A DNA stretch of 17,465 bases from positions 1 through 17,465 of the forward strand of contig JAZSMU010000112.1 in NCBI GenBank assembly GCA_045536045.1. Direction: 5' to 3'. Below the pieces are notes generated by a model. It was not told where the DNA came from. It made no database searches and saw only the letters and a list, made by a program, of their open reading frames with translations. Shown here in pieces: positions 14,593 through 17,465 of this stretch (within the stretch, counting starts at the first letter, position 1; every line of letters begins with the position of its first letter). The position numbers were made by a program, and so were the translations under genes. Source of the DNA: RGIG1918 sp045536045. Lineage in GTDB: Bacteria; Cyanobacteriota; Vampirovibrionia; Gastranaerophilales; Gastranaerophilaceae.

Positions 14593-15574
14593 TGTGTTTT
14601 TTTCTATATAACATATCGCAAAAGGCTTCTAGCCTTGTAACAAAGCCAGCTTCGCCAGAATGTTCATCAATTGTTAGGTGCAAAATTGGTTTTTTGAATT
14701 TTTTACTTTTTCTTATCATTCTCTCAATCATTAAAGAATCTGGTCCACAACCAAATGCAGTTATAGTGATAATTCCATCAATGTTATCAGAATTTAAGAA
14801 ATAGCCACAAGCACCAGTCATTTCAAGCTCATTTGCCCAATAAACATTAGTGTTTAAATTTTTCATACCATCTTTAAGTTGAACATCTGTTAAATTGTAT
14901 GCACTGTAATGCCCAACACCATAGCTTTCAAGCTTGTTAAAGATATCCATTGATACTCTAGTATCATATAGATTATAGGCATGACCTATAACGGCAACAT
15001 TAATTTTTTTATCTTCTTGTGCTGGTAAAATTTGAACCTTGCCCTCTTTTGCATTTTTAAGTGCAATATTATAGCTCATTCCTTGTTGCATCATAACTTT
15101 AAAGTTATTATAAACAACAAAACCAGCCTTAAGAGCATTTTTAATTACTTTTTTATCTGTGATATTAAATTTATGTGCAATTTCAGATAAAAATTCCGTC
15201 AAACCTTGATTTTCTTGAGATTTATCTAAGGTTGCTTCAATTATATTAAATTTTTCAGGAATAACATTTCTAATTAAGTCTGGAAGTCCTCTGATTTTAG
15301 AACAGTTGTAAATTTTTGGCGCAATAGATTGAATAGACGGAACATAAATGTTTTTAACACCTTTAGAGAGCAAATTTAAAACATGACCAACATAAACTTT
15401 TATGGGCAAACAAGTTTCAGTAACAACTCTTGATGAGCCTTGTGCTAAGGTTTTTTTGGTTGTTATATCTGATAAAACTATGTTTATTCCTAAAGCGTTG
15501 AAAAAGCCATATAAGAATGGGTATTGCTCATAAAAGTTTAATGCTCTTGGAATTCCGATTACTCTATCTGTCAT
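14570..15574 (-). CDS. DUF2229 / 2-hydroxyacyl-CoA dehydratase activase-like protein
   Basis: This 334-residue protein resembles the DUF2229 proteins found alongside or fused to ATPase activators of 2-hydroxyglutaryl-CoA dehydratase. Family-like stretches are VIGIPRALNFYEQYPF at the N terminus, TETCLPIKVYVGHVLNLL, YNCSKIRGLPDLIRN, NELEMTGACGYF, TAFGCGPDSLMIERM and TIDEHSGEAGFVTRLEAFCDML. The spaced cysteines are suited to an iron-sulfur cluster, pointing to an anaerobic, cytosolic protein. The ASKHA ATPase half is not in the window, so this is the stand-alone form. The start ATG is preceded by AGAGGA within 10 bases and lies 7 bases after the leuC stop, so the two form an operon. The exact function of stand-alone members is unknown to me; linkage to LeuC hints at a role with hydroxyacid dehydration. 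Confidence 0.8.
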   Translation of the reverse strand: MTDRVIGIPRALNFYEQYPFLYGFFNALGINIVLSDITTKKTLAQGSSRVVTETCLPIKVYVGHVLNLLSKGVKNIYVPSIQSIAPKIYNCSKIRGLPDLIRNVIPEKFNIIEATLDKSQENQGLTEFLSEIAHKFNITDKKVIKNALKAGFVVYNNFKVMMQQGMSYNIALKNAKEGKVQILPAQEDKKINVAVIGHAYNLYDTRVSMDIFNKLESYGVGHYSAYNLTDVQLKDGMKNLNTNVYWANELEMTGACGYFLNSDNIDGIITITAFGCGPDSLMIERMIRKSKKFKKPILHLTIDEHSGEAGFVTRLEAFCDMLYRKKHIKKASLV

Positions 15575-15581
15575 ACATCCT

Positions 15582-16820
15582 CTAATCAGTTATATAGCCT
15601 GCAATTGCAGATTTTGCAGCAACATATGGCGAACATAGATAGATTTTACCTTCAACATTGCCTAATCTACCTTGAAAATTTCTATTTTGGGTAGATAGAC
15701 AAACCTCGCCATCGCCCAAAATTCCACCATGAACACCAACACAAGGACCACAACCAGCTGGCAAGAAGTTTGCATTAGCCTCTAAGAAAATTTTAATTAA
15801 ACCTTCTTCTTCAGCTTGAAGATAAACTTCTCTGCTTGCTGGAACAATTAAAAGGCGAACGCCGTCTGCTTTCTTTTTGCCTTTTAAAACACTTGCAACA
15901 ACTCTTAAATCTTCAATTCTTCCGTTTGTACAAGTTCCAACAAAAACTTGGTCAACTTTAACAGAATTTAATTCAGAAGCAGGTTTTGTGTTATCAACAG
16001 TGTGTGGACAAGAAACCATAGATGGAACTTCTGAAGCGTCAATTTCAATAATTCTTTCATAAACAGCGTCATCATCCATTTTGATTTCTTTATATTTATC
16101 TGCTCTGCCGTGTGCTTTTAAGTATTCAAGCGTTTTTTCGTCTGTTTCAAATAAACCAGCCTTAGCACCAGCTTCAACAGCCATATTAGCAAGAGTAAAT
16201 CTTCCAGCCATATCCATATTTTTAATTGTTGAGCCTGTAAATTCTAGGGCTTTATATGTTGCACCATCTGCACCAATTTTTCCAATTAAATATAGCATTA
16301 AATCTTTTGCACAAACATTTTCTCTAAATTCGCCCTCAACAACAACTTTAAAGCTAGCAGGAGTCTTAAGCCAAGTTTTTCCTAGCCCAATTGCAATAGC
16401 AACATCTGTTGAGCCCATACCAGTTGCAAAAGCACCCAAAGCACCAGATGTGCAAGTGTGAGAATCTGCACCAACTAAAATTTCTCCTGGATTAACATAA
16501 GATTCAATTGCTCTTTGGTGGCAAACACCATCTCCAATGTCAGACAAAATTGCACCGTATTCTTTTGCAAATTCACGAATTACATTATGAGAATTTGAAA
16601 GCTCTTTTCTAGGGCTTGGTGCTGCATGGTCTATAAACAAAATTGTTCTTTCTGGATTTTTAATTTTAGATAAGCCCAATTTTTTAAATTCTTGAATAGT
16701 GAGTGGACCAGTGCCATCTTGAGTTAAGCAAACATCAACATTTGCAATTACTAATTCTCCAACGGCAACATTATGCCCAGCGTGTGATGATATGATTTTT
16801 TGAATTAAAGTTTGTCCCAT
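15582..16820 (-). CDS. leuC: 3-isopropylmalate dehydratase large subunit (LeuC/HacA-type)
   Basis: The product has 412 residues, the shorter LeuC2/homoaconitase-like form of the aconitase superfamily. It isomerises 2- and 3-isopropylmalate in leucine synthesis using a [4Fe-4S] cluster. Cluster ligands are visible as C297 in VGTCTNGR and C357/C360 in AGCGPCVGVH, a spacing identical to the family. GADSHTCTSGALGAFATGMGSTD and STQNRNFQGRLGN (substrate and phosphate region) are also intact. The start ATG has AAAGGAG 5 bases upstream and an extended -10 just before that. The small subunit LeuD, required for activity, is not in the window, and the next gene downstream is a DUF2229 protein. A related hydro-lyase such as homoaconitase or methylmalate dehydratase cannot be excluded by sequence alone. 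Confidence 0.92.
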   Translation of the reverse strand: MGQTLIQKIISSHAGHNVAVGELVIANVDVCLTQDGTGPLTIQEFKKLGLSKIKNPERTILFIDHAAPSPRKELSNSHNVIREFAKEYGAILSDIGDGVCHQRAIESYVNPGEILVGADSHTCTSGALGAFATGMGSTDVAIAIGLGKTWLKTPASFKVVVEGEFRENVCAKDLMLYLIGKIGADGATYKALEFTGSTIKNMDMAGRFTLANMAVEAGAKAGLFETDEKTLEYLKAHGRADKYKEIKMDDDAVYERIIEIDASEVPSMVSCPHTVDNTKPASELNSVKVDQVFVGTCTNGRIEDLRVVASVLKGKKKADGVRLLIVPASREVYLQAEEEGLIKIFLEANANFLPAGCGPCVGVHGGILGDGEVCLSTQNRNFQGRLGNVEGKIYLCSPYVAAKSAIAGYITD

Positions 16821-16825
16821 ATAAT

Positions 16826-16849
16826 CTCCTTTATGAAATTATCATAGCA
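16826..16849 (-). promoter_or_regulatory. leuC promoter (extended -10) and ribosome-binding site
   Basis: On the minus strand TGCTATGAT (16849-16841) is an extended -10. The predicted transcript has a short leader of roughly 14 bases containing AAAGGAG (16832-16826), five bases before the leuC ATG. This contrasts with the leaderless genes and shows that short-leader genes also occur. There is no room for an attenuator or T-box. Confidence 0.5.
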
Positions 16850-16894
16850 CAAACTATTATAATTTTAGGCAAATTTTTACATTCATGAGTTTTG

Positions 16895-16926
16895 TATAAT
16901 CAAAATCCCCAAAAGAAAGGAAAAAA
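16895..16926 (+). promoter_or_regulatory. Promoter -10 and ribosome site of the 150-residue protein gene
   Basis: TATAAT at 16895-16900 is a perfect -10, about 26 bases before the ATG at 16927. AAAGG at 16916-16920 is a plausible ribosome site. No good -35 is seen at the standard distance. Confidence 0.55.
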
Positions 16927-17379
16927 ATGAATATTACATCAATATTACCAAGCTTCGGTGCAAAACTTTCTGGTCAAACATATCTTAAAATGGACCTTGC
17001 AAAAAGAGAAACTGTTGAAAAAGAAACAAAATTTAGCGAAATGGTTAGAAGCTACGATGACCAAATTGCAAAAATACAACAACAAAAAGTTAGGGCAATT
17101 GAGCTAGATACTTTTATGAGAACAGATAAAACAGTTCAAGAATTAGTTAAAAAATTGCCAAAAGAAGACACTCTTGAAATGGTAAATAATTTTTGTGCAT
17201 ATTGTCATGGAGATGATTCAGAATTAGAAATGGAAGATTTATCGTTATTATATGTTAGCGAACACCTAGATAACCCAAGCGAAATGGAAAGTTTTGAAGT
17301 TCAAAATCCAAAAGGCGAAATTGACAAAAAAGGAATAATAGACTGGTTAAAAGACCTACAAGAAAGAGTTTCTGAATAA
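16927..17379 (+). CDS. Hypothetical 150-residue soluble protein
   Basis: I do not recognise this protein. It has no signal peptide or membrane helix. A short N-terminal segment NITSILPSFGAKLSG is followed by a charged helix likely to form a coiled coil (about residues 24-60, RETVEKETKFSEMVRSYDDQ and following). After that come an acidic middle with a CAYC pair (FCAYCHGDDSELEMEDLS, about 89-106) and a C-terminal helix (GIIDWLKDLQERVSE). The two cysteines plus a histidine could bind a metal, but that is weak evidence. The gene is monocistronic, with its own -10, ribosome site and terminator, so it is probably a real expressed gene. It is divergent from leuC. The N-terminal SFGAK-like tag may be lineage-specific. 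Confidence 0.75.
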   Translation: MNITSILPSFGAKLSGQTYLKMDLAKRETVEKETKFSEMVRSYDDQIAKIQQQKVRAIELDTFMRTDKTVQELVKKLPKEDTLEMVNNFCAYCHGDDSELEMEDLSLLYVSEHLDNPSEMESFEVQNPKGEIDKKGIIDWLKDLQERVSE

Positions 17380-17380
17380 C

Positions 17381-17405
17381 AAAAGCCTCATATGAGGCTT
17401 TTTTA
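17381..17405 (+). terminator. Rho-independent terminator of the 150-residue protein gene
   Basis: A perfect 11-bp inverted repeat (17381-17391 with 17392-17402, core GCCTCATATGAGGC) is followed by a T-run. It lies directly after the stop codon at 17377-17379 and is symmetric enough to work on both strands. Confidence 0.9.
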
Positions 17406-17416
17406 ATATATATTTA

Positions 17417-17465
17417 AAATCGGAACGACAGGATTTTGCTTAGCTCTTGGCGAAGACTGAGCCGT
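17417..17465. other. GC-richer edge segment with a stem-loop, incomplete
   Basis: After the terminator, base composition rises to roughly half G+C. Within it GCTTAG (17438-17443) pairs with CTGAGC (17457-17462) and TCTT (17445-17448) with AAGA (17453-17456) around a GGCG loop, with one bulged C. This looks like part of a structured RNA or a repeat element that continues beyond the window. I can name no family, and no ORF runs through it with a start codon. Confidence 0.4.

Noticed and set aside
16081..16461. Reading frame opposite leuC
   Set aside because: It is a shadow of a well-conserved gene, with composition typical of antisense translation.
17420..17440. Possible tRNA 3' end on the minus strand (AAATCCTGTCGTTCCGA-like string)
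   Set aside because: No T-arm pairing or GTTCRAATC loop fits at the required spacing, and no cloverleaf can be built within the window.

Overview
This is a low-GC chromosomal window (about 30% by eye) packed with housekeeping and cell-envelope genes. I see no phage, transposon, CRISPR array or complete RNA gene. The gene set includes MEP-pathway IspF, MurA, FtsE/FtsX, a WecG/TagA-type glycosyltransferase, a lipoprotein, a split transketolase, LeuC and a 2-hydroxyacyl-CoA-dehydratase-activase-like protein. It fits an anaerobic, probably gut-associated bacterium. My best guess is the Melainabacteria/Gastranaerophilales relatives of Cyanobacteria, inferred from gene content and composition, not proven.

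Layout. (1) Positions 1-1540, + strand: the 3' part of ispF, a membrane-anchored thioredoxin-like protein and a CcdA-type thiol transporter. The last two abut and look like a thiol-disulfide relay to the outside of the cytoplasmic membrane. (2) 1541-1959: a gap holding apparently broken coding sequence. (3) 1960-5316: uvrB (-) and murA (+), divergent from a 72-base spacer. (4) murA leads a tight + strand operon to 8564: a small protein with a duplicated KRWYDxDP module, a secreted protein of about 18 TPR repeats, a lipoprotein and a YkgJ-type CxxCxxCC protein, ending in a hairpin terminator. (5) 8604-13478, - strand: a six-gene, mostly overlapping operon read as wecG-like, transketolase N-half, transketolase C-half, ftsE, ftsX, HDOD protein. 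(6) 13540-14541, +: a Gfo/Idh/MocA oxidoreductase divergent from the wecG-like gene, ending in a strong hairpin that also encodes the tail of the convergent gene. (7) 14570-16820, -: leuC followed by a DUF2229-type protein. (8) 16927-17379, +: a 150-residue protein of unknown function with its own terminator. The last ~50 bases are GC-richer and contain a stem-loop cut by the window edge.

The most notable signals are as follows. Four operon-leading genes (uvrB, murA, wecG-like, Gfo/Idh) have a -10 hexamer placed 6-7 bases before the ATG and no Shine-Dalgarno sequence, which implies leaderless mRNAs, while downstream operon genes carry ordinary Shine-Dalgarno sites. The small duplicated KRWYDxDP protein inside the murA/TPR/lipoprotein operon is an uncharacterised envelope-linked candidate. 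The operon joining a split transketolase and a glycosyltransferase to FtsEX and an HDOD protein is an unusual link between carbon metabolism, surface glycan synthesis and division.
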